A DNA stretch of 64,000 nucleotides from Pezicula radicicola (lineage: Eukaryota > Ascomycota > Leotiomycetes > Helotiales > Dermateaceae), in the NCBI GenBank assembly GCA_003008705.1, contig PDUO01000003.1, positions 690,793 to 754,792 on the forward strand, given 5' to 3'. Under the pieces are notes generated by a model. That model was not told where the DNA came from and did not search any database. It was given only the letters and a program-made list of their open reading frames with translations. Shown here piece after piece: positions 23,298 to 35,060 of this stretch. Position 1 is the first letter of the stretch, and each line of letters starts with the position of its first letter. Both the position numbers and the translations under genes were made by a program.

Positions 23298-24283
23298 CGA
23301 GTTCCAGTCGACTCCAAGTCAGGAGTAGCCAGAATAAACAGACCACAAGCATGCTCCTCCTTCGTAATCTGAAGCTTATCAAACAAACCCCAAAAGCTTT
23401 CCCTGACCTCGTGCTTCAAATCTTGGTTGTTGTCGATATTGAAGTCGAGAGTATGCCACAAATTCTCCTTGGAGCTTTCTAGTGCTTTCAAATAGATATC
23501 ATATGCGTTATCCATATCCATCCTCAGCTTGTTCATCAATGTCTGACCATCCGCAGCCTGCTCATCTATCACCACCACTTCGTTCCACGCATTCCTGACC
23601 AATCCCTTTACTGCATTTGCACACGTCAATCCAGCAACCGAGAACCGTCTAGTTTCCTGCTGCCAATGTTGTATACAGATCCGAAGTTCTTGTGGTCCAC
23701 AAAGTGGTTGAAGAGCCGCCTCGAGTTGTGGTGAGATTTTCGTAAAACATCGTTCCAGTGCCGGCATATAAATTTCTTGGAAACCCGACATGAAAACGTT
23801 GTGATGTTTCTTCCATTCCTTCAAAGCAGTCTTGTAGTTATCGACGCTACGTAGCGAAAGTTGTGATTCTGCTGGTATCATGTCGTTGATTCGTGACGCC
23901 GGGACCATGTTATCTTCTCCAGCTCTTGAGCTCGGAGCACCCCAAGTCTGACGTCTTGCATCGCCTGGTCGATTGTATCCTGGTGGTGGTGACTTGGGTC
24001 TATCCAATGGTACTGAGGATGATGATGGTCTTTCTCTTTCGTAGGGCATGACAAACGCACTCGGTGGTTGACCTCTGCTGTTCCTCCTCTCAGGATTATT
24101 GTTCCATCCTGCTTGTGCTCGACGTCGCTCCCTGGCACTCATTGATGAAGGTGGTAAACCAGATCGAGATTCGGGTGGTGATACATCATCGTCCGTTACA
24201 TTGTGAACATCGACATTTTGATGCTTGGAACCGGTCTTTGGAGGGGTCAGGAACGACGGAAGTGCTTGCATGATACGGCCCAT
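23264..24283 (-). CDS. unrecognised fungal protein with disordered N-half and helical C-half
   Basis: The first convincing ATG is at 24283 (MGRIMQALPSFLTPPKTG), giving 339 aa. The frame is open about 45 codons further upstream with no ATG before a stop. The N-terminal 150 residues are Ser/Pro/Arg-rich (RERPSSSSVPLDRPKSPPPG). The C-terminal half is predicted helical and charged (NYKTALKEWKKHHNVFMSGF, HWQQETRRFSVAGLTCANAV). No named domain is recognised. A competing ATG frame at 24392 overlaps the start region but runs only 68 codons. A 47-bp tandem duplication covers the 3' end. The long, low-stop, codon-consistent frame supports a real gene; function is unknown. Confidence 0.7.
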   Translation of the reverse strand: MGRIMQALPSFLTPPKTGSKHQNVDVHNVTDDDVSPPESRSGLPPSSMSARERRRAQAGWNNNPERRNSRGQPPSAFVMPYERERPSSSSVPLDRPKSPPPGYNRPGDARRQTWGAPSSRAGEDNMVPASRINDMIPAESQLSLRSVDNYKTALKEWKKHHNVFMSGFQEIYMPALERCFTKISPQLEAALQPLCGPQELRICIQHWQQETRRFSVAGLTCANAVKGLVRNAWNEVVVIDEQAADGQTLMNKLRMDMDNAYDIYLKALESSKENLWHTLDFNIDNNQDLKHEVRESFWGLFDKLQITKEEHACGLFILATPDLESTGTRRGEMVPARQR

Positions 24284-26758
24284 CTGGATGAAGCTGCCAC
24301 GGAGGTACAAGCACGAGAGAACGTTGGGAATATGGAATGTCAAACTTAGCTTGAATTCCCAAAGCTCTTGTTGGAATCAGAATCGTGGCCATTGTTCTTT
24401 TTTGACGGGACCTGATATTAGCGGTCTAATGTGGCCAGACACGCTTGCAATTTTGGGGGGGTTGGTAGAGTAACGAAACGGGGGGCTGGGCTTGGTGCTT
24501 CGTGCTTCGCTGGGCGATGAGGTAACGCACCAACGTAGCTTTTTGCATGCGTGTCGCCGCTAATCGGCACCTTATCCTGCAGGTAAGGACAGCTAATACA
24601 TTCGTATTGAGTCCTTTTTGTTTTCGAATGAATCCCTACAATGATGTAGAGTGCTGGGAATATTATACATGTACGTTGAAATCGATGTCGTAATTCGTGC
24701 TCTGTACACGGGAGTAGTTGGTCTACGAGTGGTTCTTCCATCCTTAAGGTGCTTACCGCTATTGAATTAGTACGAAAAGTACGTTCCGTGCCTTTCTTAC
24801 AGGGGGAGTGCGAGCCTATCTCGCTTGTATTCTCCGTGCAGTAGCTTGTAATTTAGGGGGTTGACAACTTGTAAATTCGGCAGAATTCTCTTGGCGAAGC
24901 TAGGTAGATATTAATAGTATTAAAAAAATGGAAATATCCCGAGTTGACAGTTGTAAGTAAGAGTTTATACTTTTGTAGCTGCGTTTGACTTTATACAAGA
25001 AAGAGGGGTCCTCTTTTGCCTCTGTACGACTTAATCTACTTTGGGCCATATTAGGTCACTCAAATAGCAGGCATGGTGACATAGAAATAAGTTTATTAAT
25101 CCCACTAAGGGCAATATGGCTGCCTTTTTATTTAATTAAAATTCTAGTTAAAAATGTGCTCATGAGCTTATAAATCAACTTAATTGACGAATCGTTCCTC
25201 AATTCATCTGAGTAACTCAGCAGACGGGAGTCTCACGTGACCATAGTAAGCCAATTTTCAGGTTCTGCGTAGTTCACTTGTTAGGTAACCCAACTAACTA
25301 GTTGAGAAGTTCAATTTATAGCTACATGACCCCAGGTGATTTGATAGGAGTATCTCACTTAGCTCAAGTAATTTGCGGTTCGGCAAGGACTCCTCGGCCC
25401 AAAAACTCTCCCCTATCTTTTAGCGAGGCGGCCCAACTTCGTTGAAAGCTCAAATACGAAGTCCGATGGCATATAAACTGCATAAATTTGCTTCAGTTGT
25501 AGCTTTTTGCTATTGCTGTAAAGCCCATCCTCTATGTCATCGAATCCAAGGTTTGATCGATGGTGTTTAATGTTTGCATATGAACATTTTGGAGTCTGTA
25601 ATAATCTATTTATCACAGTAAAATGAAAAAGCGAAATCGCCCTACAGATAACAAATGAAGATTATTAGATCAGCCTTATGTTAGGCTTATCTCGAGCATT
25701 GAGCACTGAGTATGGCACTGCAATGTGAGGCTGCGTTGCGAAAGTTTGCTATTGGCTAGCCTGGACGCCCTACTTGACCGGGTGTAGCTATACTTGCGTA
25801 TTAGACTCTCAAGGTAGAAGAGAGCTTCTCCTCCTTCTTTTTGTGCAACTTTAAACAAAGCCGGGTATCAGAAGCCGTGATATACAATCATTTACTTGAT
25901 TTGACCTCTAGTATAACACTAGAATGAAGCCCAACGTCCTTTCAGCATCACGAAACAGTCGGTGTTTGCTTTCATTTCGTAAGGGGCCCGAAAAGGTCCC
26001 TCTTCCTCTTCTAGCTAAGGATCTCAAATATGTTACTACAGTATATTCACAACTATACTAATAGATACAGAGATATATCATTGAACCCCTTAGGCTTTAG
26101 TCTCAACAATTAGATTATATAAGATATAACGACTTTAGCCTTGCCGAAGTACGAGCAGCTATAACCACCTTCCCATCCATAATTCCGTGCACGTACGCAT
26201 CGCTAATCAGTGAATAACATTGGGAGTTGGTCTGCAAACAGGTGGACATTTGATGCTGCTCATCGGGGTCTAAGACCAGTACTCTCAGCCTCTCTGAGAT
26301 ACAGATGCGAGGCCTAGACGACCGACGAAGGATGAAAGGAACGCTGGAGCCTAGCAGGACACATATAAGATCTCCTTCCTGAGTCGACCTAGGACCGGTA
26401 CCGATGTAGCCCTTGCGCGTGACGGATAAATCTTCTCGATCTTGTGGCAGATTCCAAGGCATAGTGGAACGCATTCTTATTTTCATTGACCTCTTTGCTG
26501 CTCTGAGGCGCGTTGCCACTGGCCATCGGTGATTGACGTTCGCCGTTGTCTAAATACTTGCTTAGGCTCACTCTGCCGTGTGCTTAGGTTACTCAGGCTA
26601 TACTCAGGCGGTGTTCAGGAATTCTCACCCTCGGCTCAGGCTAAAGCAGAAACTACTCAGGTCCAAGGACGGAAATAGAAATTACTCATATCGAGATTCT
26701 GATCTCGAACTCGGATACTTTTACTTCGGTTGTACTACAGCAATGCCATCTGCAGTGT
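24284..26758. other. gene-poor AT-rich stretch
   Basis: No gene supported. Open frames at 25413-25616, 25676-25858 and 26115-26519 lack domains. From about 24840 to 25380 the sequence is strongly AT-biased. GAGTTACTCA/TGAGTAACT-like words recur here, near 22890 and in the repeat at 33795-34010, perhaps traces of one dispersed repeat. Confidence 0.4.
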
Positions 26759-28006
26759 TTGAACCACCCCTTCCATCACGGAAAACCTCTTTGGGTCTTC
26801 GCATCTGATGTCTGCAAAAATTTAGGAGAACCTCTCTTCCTCTCCGCTACAATGGAAGATTTTGCGGATATTTGGGGACCACTGTGGAAAGCATCGGTTT
26901 CAGGCAATCCTGGTCAATATAATTCTTACATGTGCGGCAACGGAAACATCATACTCTGGAAACATGTTAGCTCAACTGCTCCAGAACTTAGGGACGGCGA
27001 GATATACCGCCACTGGATTAGTGAGGGCGAATGGGATGTCGAAATGACAATGGATACAAAAGTGCACAATAGCACACCCTTCAGCACAACATTCGCTCTC
27101 GATGGTACTGAGACTCTTTTCATTGGTGCAATCACGATAGGAAACCAAAAACTAGTTGAAAATCCAGTCTGTCAACTTTCTGTCAGCCGAGTCAGAGCGC
27201 ATCTCAAAAACCAGAGTAGACTCGGGATTCTTGGAGCAACAAACCTCTACATGTACCTCGACTCCGTTGAATACCAATTGCAACTCGATTATGAAGGTGT
27301 TAGCGCGTCGGCAATGAAGTAATACAGGAGGGTTCCTGGGCAATCTCTGAAAGATGCATTATATGAACTCTAAGTTGTAGATCCGACATTCCGTGACCCG
27401 GAATTACTCAGTGATTTGTATAGAGTCGAAGTTTCTCTTTGTACAGTACGTTTAACGTACTGTGGGCGCCATTGTCAGAAGTTCTCAGACTAAAAGCTAT
27501 GTGGGGGTGCATGCGCAATTGTGGCTGGAAAAATGCGCACTATGAAAGCGAATACTTTGAAACTCTACAAGACAGCTCACGTCAGACAAGATCAAAACAT
27601 GCTAACGGTTTGAAAACGCAGTACTCTTCTGTCTCAAGGTACTCAGGAGGACTGACGTTGATCGTAAAGATAATCTAAGTGTTTTCATGTCTTCAGAATG
27701 TACTATACACCAAAGCCACAACTCGCAACACTGGTTCATAAAGAACATAGTTGGATTGGGCTATTGCGAGACGCTACCGTTGAATGTACTATGGCTGTAT
27801 TCGGCGATAATTGTCTAGAGTTTAAACATAGGAATAGTGTCAAGTGTGGTGGTACAGGTTGTACTATTCTTCGTATAGCCTTGGTCCCTAACGGTGTAGC
27901 AACTTCGCTTAATTTGGTAAGAAGGAAGGAAACTACTTTCGATGGCTCAAGTGGATGGATAGAATGTTGGGATGTGTCATCGATGGAGATAGGAAAGGAT
28001 ATCTAG
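26759..28006 (+). pseudogene. decayed gene of a fungal-specific family with an EDFADIWGPLW motif
   Basis: Three adjoining frames read as parts of one protein. 26759-27322 encodes GEPLFLSATMEDFADIWGPL and continues with WKA. 27325-27480 encodes LLSDLYRVEVSLCT-like sequence broken by stops. 27698-28006 encodes HSWIGLLRDATVECTMAVFG, then CLE and a cysteine pair. From memory, this order of motifs is that of a large unnamed family found in plant-associated ascomycetes, sometimes with ankyrin repeats; I could not check it. No proper ATG precedes the first frame (it opens with TTG), and stops interrupt the joins. I therefore call it a pseudogene; introns could explain part of the breaks. Confidence 0.5.
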
Positions 28007-29616
28007 CTTAAAGAACGAGGAACTTTGCGATTGTTATCTCACTTGAGAGACGGGACTCTGTTGGTGGACTGGCAAGCATCGCTGGTTATAACTGCTGTGA
28101 AGTTGCTTCGGTGAGAACAGCCTCACCGTGAGTTTGTTGACATTGATTATAGTAGTGAGGATGGTATTCGGCCAATACCGGTATTTGTGATTTCGGATCG
28201 CGCTGGCGAAGATTAAATTAATAATGTATGGAGAGAATAGAATATTCTGTGCGGAATTCACCACTACCCAGTAACTCCATCTAAGTGACTTGAGTAATAT
28301 TGTGATTTCAAATAATCCGGCAGCATTCGGGGAGGAAGAGGGATTCATGAAATCAAGGGAAATCATGAACTCTGTGTACATTTCTTAGTGTGACGAGCAG
28401 GACGTCCGCAATACTGGGCTGCCTTTCCTAAGATAGTTCTGCCTACAGTGCGTCTACAACTTGAGAGCACTGTCTGTGAAGTTTTGTAATCCGGAGTCTT
28501 CTAGTTCATTGTCATTTAGGAGTCTTGGCATATTCATGTAGGGTCAAATCTCTAAACTCCTCGCTTAGCAGCATGATACTTACGACTGTGTACTGTAGCG
28601 GCAAATGCACCTCAACATTCTTCCAAATAATCGCAATTAATATTTCTATATCAAAGCATTAAAGCCTACCTACTTATCTTGTACATTAGCATATATGCGC
28701 ATATCGATATTAAGAGTGCTGTACTAAGAGGATTTAGAAAACAATTGCATGGGATCGAACTACTGTAGTAGATAAAGTTATCGCGCCCTCGTCTCCTACA
28801 AACCTTGAGAAAGTTTTATTGGTGAACAAACTACCGGTAAGCCCTGTTGCGGTTGCGGCACCGAGACAGAAACTCTATAGGTTGCCAAACTTTGCTTCTC
28901 TGACCAATGGCAGATTCGAGATTCGCCAAGCCCGTATTTTAATTTAGCAGAAATAACCCCCCCTTTTTACGTTAAGCGGTACCTCACTCTCTGGTGCTAT
29001 ATATTAGAGTGATTCCCCCTCAACACTAGACCCCTACATCGTAAATAAATCTTCTATCGACCACAGTTCTTGCATCTGGATTTGATACGGCACAGAAGTT
29101 TGGTACAGACACGCTCTACAGTACCGTAAAAGATCGTATTTCTTCGATAACGCGGATTGTGCCGGGCCAAAAATAACGTCTTGGCAACGCCACCAGAAGC
29201 ATGCACTGCTTATGAACGGTTTTATGCAAGACTCGCAAAGTTCATCATACCAGATAGGTATCAGAGGAGATTAGGTGCTTCCGATACTCTCAGTACGGCG
29301 TAGTGTCCCGAAAGCCAAGGATTTAAGCTTAAAGTGTAGGGAACAGTACTGTAGACATTATAGGTAGGCATAAAATCTCTGGCAAATCACTCTGGCTAAT
29401 CTAACTCAGTCAGATTTAAGAACCATTTGAGCATCCGGGTTAGAAGACTTAAGATAAGAACCCATGGCCATCCGTCCAAATCCGCAATATTAGAATCACC
29501 ATCAGCACCCACTGCTCAGTACATCTCTCTATCTCCGTACTCAGTCCTCCGATATAGTCACCAGTCCCAACCAGCCATAAAACTTGAGCCCCATTCAATC
29601 ACCCAGCCCAGTCAAA
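28007..29616. other. intergenic, no supported gene
   Basis: AT-rich with scattered stops. A minus-strand word resembling a tRNA B-box (GTTCGATCC near 28752) has no tRNA fold around it. The last 150 bases before 29617 are C-rich and look like the promoter and leader of the secreted-protein gene. Confidence 0.45.
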
Positions 29617-30180
29617 ATGCTCTTCTCCACCCTCTTCACCACCGCCTCGCTCATACTCCTCGTCTCTTCCTCCAGTATACCCTCAAAGCGTGCCACATTT
29701 TGTATGGCAGACTGGACAGACGGAGACCAAGAAATTATCGGCATAGAAAAGCGCAGCCTCAAAATAAAAACCCGTCAATCAGACGACTACTACTGCGATT
29801 GCGACCAAAAATCCAACAGTACTATATCTACTGAACCCAGCACGCTCAACAGAGATAACGCCGATATAGCCGTCTCAGAAATGTACGCCGCACTATCCTC
29901 TTCCAAAGTTTCCAGCCTACAACCAGACTCAAATCTAATATTTATCGTCGGCGACGTGGCTGCTTATTTTTGTAATTTTGATACTCATGAATGGATTGAG
30001 TCTGGCGATGATTTCGATTATGATATTTGTGAGATTGCTACTCTTTGTGGGAATTATGTTGGGGGTGCTTATAAGTCTTTTACTCCTGGTGGTTTTGGGT
30101 ATACTGCTGGTTACATGAAGTATACTCAGGGATTGGATGTTTGTGCTGCTAGTAAGGCTTTGACGTCTCAGTCGTGTTAG
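29617..30180 (+). CDS. small cysteine-rich secreted protein (effector-like)
   Basis: The ATG at 29617 gives 187 aa with no intron. The N-terminus MLFSTLFTTASLILLVSSSS is a clear signal peptide, and PSKR shortly after looks like a Kex2-type dibasic site. The mature part has eight cysteines (ATFC, YYCDC, AYFC, DIC, LCG, DVC, QSC), an even number suited to four disulfides, and is acidic with a Gly/Tyr-rich C-terminal half (GGAYKSFTPGGFGYTAGYMK). No family was recognised. Composition shifts within the gene: the 5' half is C-rich at third positions, the 3' half T-rich. Extracellular location is strongly indicated; an effector role is inference. Confidence 0.7.
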   Translation: MLFSTLFTTASLILLVSSSSIPSKRATFCMADWTDGDQEIIGIEKRSLKIKTRQSDDYYCDCDQKSNSTISTEPSTLNRDNADIAVSEMYAALSSSKVSSLQPDSNLIFIVGDVAAYFCNFDTHEWIESGDDFDYDICEIATLCGNYVGGAYKSFTPGGFGYTAGYMKYTQGLDVCAASKALTSQSC

Positions 30181-31315
30181 GAGGATACTCGAATATTGAA
30201 ACTTGAATTATGGTTATAGAGTTTGGCGTGGGAAGGTAATAGGTACTATTACGGCGCAGAGGGTTGTGGGATGTTTAAAAGTAATGTATGGAGATTACAG
30301 GTGGCTAGGAAGACAGCATAATGAGAGGATGGGGAATTAAAGAGGAGAGAAGGATATGATTGTTGTTTCGCGACTATTAAACGACAACAGCTTTCTAGCA
30401 TACACGTCATGTATCATATTACTTAGGCTATAAAATAATGCCTATCTTATAAATACTTTTACAAGATTTTCGACTCTAGAACCATAATCCAATAGTATAT
30501 TATTCCTTGCTTGGCTGCTAAGTCCAACCCCCTAAAAGCTATAGCATATCGTCTTTCTAGCAAGTTTTAACCGTTCCTGAGCACCTCGAGCTGTTTATAA
30601 TTTTGTGTTCTTGTGTTGAGGCTTCGATTGGGGTTTGGGAACTCAAGTTAGGGTTAAAATAGGGGAGCCTAGGCATTTAAGGAAGACTGCCAAGGAAGCT
30701 AGGGGAGGTGGGGGTTCTAAGGATGATATGAATAAGAAAGAATATACCACAGACACTAATTATAAGGATAAGGAAGGTACTAAGGAGGAAGGCTTCGATA
30801 AGTATATAAACTAGGACTAAGAGGTAACTCTCTATATAACACGATATCTTGTAAATATCTTGAGAACATTTTGATGGTCTAGAACCACATCTAATAAGGC
30901 AATGGCGTCTTGTAAATAATGATTTCTTGTAACTCAATTAATACGGGTAGTATATTTTCGAATCAAGGACCTTTGCTAACAACAGATACTTTCATTGCGG
31001 AGATGTATTTGTATAATAATTTGGTATCACTAACAGGGCTGTACTTATGTGGGGAAGAGAGATATAATAGGAAGTAATGTGGAGAGGATGATATGCACGT
31101 GACCTCGCTTAACGTCTACCGTCCCCCCTTTTCAAAGGCAAAACTCATTTACGGGGGAGAAATAAGGATCGCGTCCCTGAAAACAAGTTTTAAAAGTGGT
31201 TGTAGTAAAAGTCTAATCTAGAAATCCAGACTCGAGATAATCAAGTCAGAAAACGACTATTCTGAAGAGGCAAAGGACACCTCTAAACACCATACTATGC
31301 AGAGACATCCGCCAT
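30181..31315. other. intergenic, AT-rich
   Basis: No gene supported. The minus-strand frame at 30677-30937 is hydrophobic but has no domain and lies in low-complexity AT-rich sequence. Confidence 0.45.
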
Positions 31316-33315
31316 TTACCCAATGATCTCATCAAGACATCCAGCACTAGCAGCAAAAAACCCAAGATAAGGTCTACTGGGCTCAAGAACACGGCTCAAA
31401 TACTCAGGATGAAACTGAACACCCACAAACCAAGGATGATCCTTAAGTTCCAGAATCTCCATGCGTTCACCCATGTCATCCTTGCCAATGAAATTGAGAC
31501 CTTTGTCTCCTAGTCTTTCGATATAGCTTGGGTTTACTTCATATCGATGGCGATGTCGTTCATGAATAACGATTTCTTCTTTCCCTCCTGTGACGACGGA
31601 ATGAGTTGAAGGTGTAGATCCATGAACAGAAGAACTCGTATACAATGCACGAATCTTACTCCATTCAGTATCGACTTGAAAATGAGTTGGTCGAGATCCA
31701 AGACGCATTGTTCCACCCATTGTCTTTCGATCTATTTCTGGCATGAAAATAACTACGGGATTCTTTGTCGATTCATCTAATTCGATGGAATTTGCATCGG
31801 CGAGGTTACAGACGTTTCTTGCGTATTCGATGACTGCTATTTGCATGCCTAGACATACACCTAGATATGGCTTTTTGTTTTCTCTAGCATATTTTGCTGC
31901 GAGAATCATTCCTTCTGTCCCTCTTTGACCGAAACCACCGGGAACGAGGATTCCATCTGCTGATTGTAGTGTACTCCATGCTTTTTGGTAGTTTTCCGAT
32001 GATTCTTCGGAGGTGGTTTCTTCGAGGTGTGAAGATTCGACTAGCTTGAGGTTTAGTTTACGTTTACAGGCCATTGCTGAATGTTCGAGAGATTTTATAA
32101 CGGAGATGTAAGAGTCGATGAAACTGGTGTATTTTCCTACTAGTGCGATTGTGACCCTTTCGTAGTTATTGCTTTGGGACTGGCGTGAAGTTACGGTCTT
32201 CCATGTATCCCACAAATCAGCACCTTTCTTGGTCTGCTGCGGAGACAGATTTAGGAGGTCGAGACGTAATATTTCGGTGAGTGACTTGATTAAGTTTTGT
32301 TGTTCCAGAACGACAGGAACTAGGTACGTGGATGGAACATCATGAATGGCAACGACTTGTTCAGGCTCTACCTGACAGAACATAGCGACCTTGTCTATGG
32401 TAGATTTTTGAAGAAGATCTTTGCACCGGCATTCAATCTAGGTAGATAATTAGCAAAATCAATCAACATGCGCACCGAATAAACCTTACCAAATCTGGAT
32501 TCAAACCAATACTTCGCACATCTCTGATCGCTTGTTGAGTCGGTTTCGTCTTCTGCTCTCCATTGATAACAGGAATCAGAGAGACATGAATATGCAAGAA
32601 ATTATCTTTGCCAACTCTTCTCTTCAATTGTCTCATAGCTTCCACGAACGGTCCATTCTCAATATCACCCACCGTTCCTCCAAGTTCAATAACGCAAACA
32701 TCCGGCTCTTTCTCACCCTCATCGACTGGAACCTTAGCAACACGCTCACACCAATCTTGGATCCCATCCGTCAAATGAGGAACAATCTGTACAGTCTTCC
32801 CCAAATAATCTCCTTTTCTTTCGCGTTCTATGACGTGTAGATAGACTTTTCCAGTCGTAATGTTATGCTCGCGTGTAAGAGAGATGCCTAAGTAGCGCTC
32901 GTAGTTTCCAAGATCGAGATCACATTCTCCGCCGTCAGAGAGGACAAATACCTCACCATGTTCGGTTGGTGACATTGTTCCTGCATCGATGTTCATGTAG
33001 GGGTCGATTTTGATCATGGTCACTGTTAGACCCATTGTTTTGAGGAGGAGCGCGGTACTGGAGGCTTTGGAAATGTGTAAGTGTGTTTCTTTCATAACAA
33101 AAGTCTTCTCAGGTGCTAAGCAGATCTGGTTTCCAGAACTTGTTTCCACCCTTGTGCAATCATGGCGGACTTGGTAGTCATTGCAGGATGCTTGACCTGG
33201 TGTGCAGGAGGAATTCGTCCTTGGGTTACATTGTTTTCTAGGAAGTAAAACACATACCAATAATGCCCTTCCCGACACCACTAATCACACCTCCTGATAC
33301 GAGAACGTACTTCAT
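31316..33315 (-). CDS. URA7: CTP synthase
   Basis: Exons are 33315-33258, 33064-32490 and 32437-31316 (584 aa, the usual fungal length). The enzyme makes CTP from UTP, ATP and glutamine in the cytosol, where it can polymerise into filaments. Exon 1 encodes [19 protein letters not shown], the synthetase P-loop start. Exon 2 has [27 protein letters not shown] and [13 protein letters not shown]. Exon 3 has the class I glutaminase domain: GGFGQRG, nucleophile in YLGVCLGMQ, and the His-Glu pair in VQFHPEY. Intron 1 (193 nt) follows codon 19 and intron 2 (52 nt) has a TTGCTAATTATC branch. Introns near the start are common in this gene. No defect seen. Confidence 0.96.
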
Positions 33316-34820
33316 TGTGGCGACGAGAGATTTCGTTATCCAAGTGTTTGGTGTTTTTTGAATCTGGATGCAATGGGAAAGGAACGAAGACCTCCTGCGA
33401 AAGTAGATTCAGCCTTGTGAGTACGCTTAGCTTCTTTTTCTTTAGCTAGTGAATGGCAGTTGGTGAATAGTTGCTCTACTAGTAAATAAGTAGTAATAAT
33501 AAGTTCTTATTTATAGGAGACTTCTTTGGTCGCATTTCTACGCTAATTGTGTGTCACACAAGTCGAATAGTCCCCACCAACAATAGGCAGTCATAGGCAG
33601 TCATAGGCAGTCATGAACTTTTGAACTTGGGCCCACTTATTGCGCCAATGAGTTATATGTTCCATCTCTTATCTGGTGTCTGTTATCTCCTTATTCCGGC
33701 AACTTTGTAACCATTCCGAGTCGCCTATAAATCTCCATTAGGCTTGCAGCGGCAGGGCTTCCTGAACCGAGCCAGTTAAGCTCACCGCCCTGTTAGGTAT
33801 CTAAATCAAGTGAGTTACTCAGGTCTTAAATCAAGTAAGTTACCTAAACCAAGTCAGTTACTCAAATCAAGTAAGATATTCAAATCGAAAATAAGTCAAT
33901 TATTCAAGTCAAGTGAGTTACCCAAATCAAATAGGGCACTCAAGTCGAAAACAGCTCAGTTATTCAAATCAAACGAGTTATGTAAACTAAGTGAGTTACT
34001 CAAATAAAAAGAAATACTGGCAGAACTCACGTGGCATTGTTCAAATATTAATTTTGGAATTGTACACATAGCAGGACCCTAGTTAGGTGGCTTAGGTTGA
34101 TCTCTTGATTCCTGTACAAAGTATATAGAGGTAATATACCCCAATTTTGAGAACTCTTTAGTCGATACAATATCCCTACCTTTTAACCTTATTTTTAACC
34201 TTATTATAAGTGCTTACTTTGATCATATAATTAAGCCTCATATGCTCTACCATAAACACGTTAAGCCTCAAAAAAAACAAAAAGTCTGAAGCAAGCTCTA
34301 AAGCGAAAATACTTTTTTCAAAGTAGAGGATTAGATATACAATTATTAGAGGAAATGTTCCTATGTTTACTATATTCTTAAATTATAAGTTCCAAAAATG
34401 TATCCGTATTTGTGTGGTTTATTAATAGAAATTACTTACCTAGGTAGGCACAACAGGTATCTATTCTAAATTTAAAAGAGTTATCCTAATCCTTTCTATA
34501 TAGTACTTATCTAACCTAAAGCACAAACTTAATTACAATCTCTGTCCCACTTATAATAACATCCCATTAACTTATTTTTCAAAAAAAAAACCCCCAAGAA
34601 AAGTTTTAGAAGTCCTTTTCCTATTACCTATCTACCTACAAAAACCCCCCCCCAAGAGTTATCCTAACTACCATACACCATAATCCCCTCTCCCCTTCCC
34701 TCCCCACCACACCATTACCCACCCACCAATACCAAATACACACACACACACACACTAACCTACCAATCCCATCCCATCCCATCCAATCCCATCCAATAAC
34801 CTCACCTCACCCCACCACAC
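33316..34820. other. intergenic with several simple repeats
   Basis: Contains AGGCAGTCAT x3 (33585-33614), the minisatellite at 33795-34010, homopolymer A and C runs near 34578 and 34645, a (CA)n run at 34738-34755 and CCATCCCATC units at 34765-34800. No gene seen. Confidence 0.6.
33795..34010. repeat. degenerate minisatellite of about 20-27 bp units
   Basis: Core words CAAGTGAGTTACTCAAATCA recur about nine times with substitutions (GTAAGTTACC, GTCAGTTACTC, GTCAATTATTC). The open frame over it (SKLPKPSQLLKSS-type peptide) is a by-product of the repeat. Confidence 0.7.
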
Positions 34821-35060
34821 CTAAGCCCTCCAACTTCCAAACCCCTCCGACCACCTATCTCTCATACCAAAACCCATAGGTTGACCACCACGCATAAACC
34901 CATTAAATTGCCCAGTATTAGCTCTCGTAGATGCACCACCTTGAAAACCACTAAATGCCCCATCATCACGAACTGGGTTTCTAGGGAAGTAACCTAATCT
35001 GTTTTGGACGGGGGGTACGTATGGCATTCCATTGTTAAGAAACATGGGATTTCCGAACAT
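34821..35060 (-). CDS. 79-residue Gly/Met/Asn-rich protein, unrecognised
   Basis: The ATG at 35060 opens MFGNPMFLNNGMPYVPPVQN and runs uninterrupted to a stop at 34821. The peptide is rich in Gly, Phe, Arg and Met (GFQGGASTRANTGQ, FMRGGQPMGFGMRDRW), low complexity and probably disordered. Upstream on the minus strand lies a purine-rich A-tract leader from about 35065 to 35230, which resembles a strong fungal 5' leader. No signal peptide or membrane segment. An RGG-like RNA-binding function could be imagined but is unsupported. Confidence 0.45.
   Translation of the reverse strand: MFGNPMFLNNGMPYVPPVQNRLGYFPRNPVRDDGAFSGFQGGASTRANTGQFNGFMRGGQPMGFGMRDRWSEGFGSWRA

Noticed and set aside
24186..24392. 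ATG-started 68-codon frame overlapping the start of the 23264-24283 gene
   Set aside because: It overlaps a longer, coding-like frame out of phase and stops early; no intron joining them was convincing.
28740..28800. tRNA-like B-box word (GTTCGATCC on the minus strand)
   Set aside because: No A-box at proper distance and no acceptor or anticodon stem could be paired.
30677..30937. Hydrophobic minus-strand frame
   Set aside because: AT-rich low complexity, no conserved motif; hydrophobicity is expected from composition.
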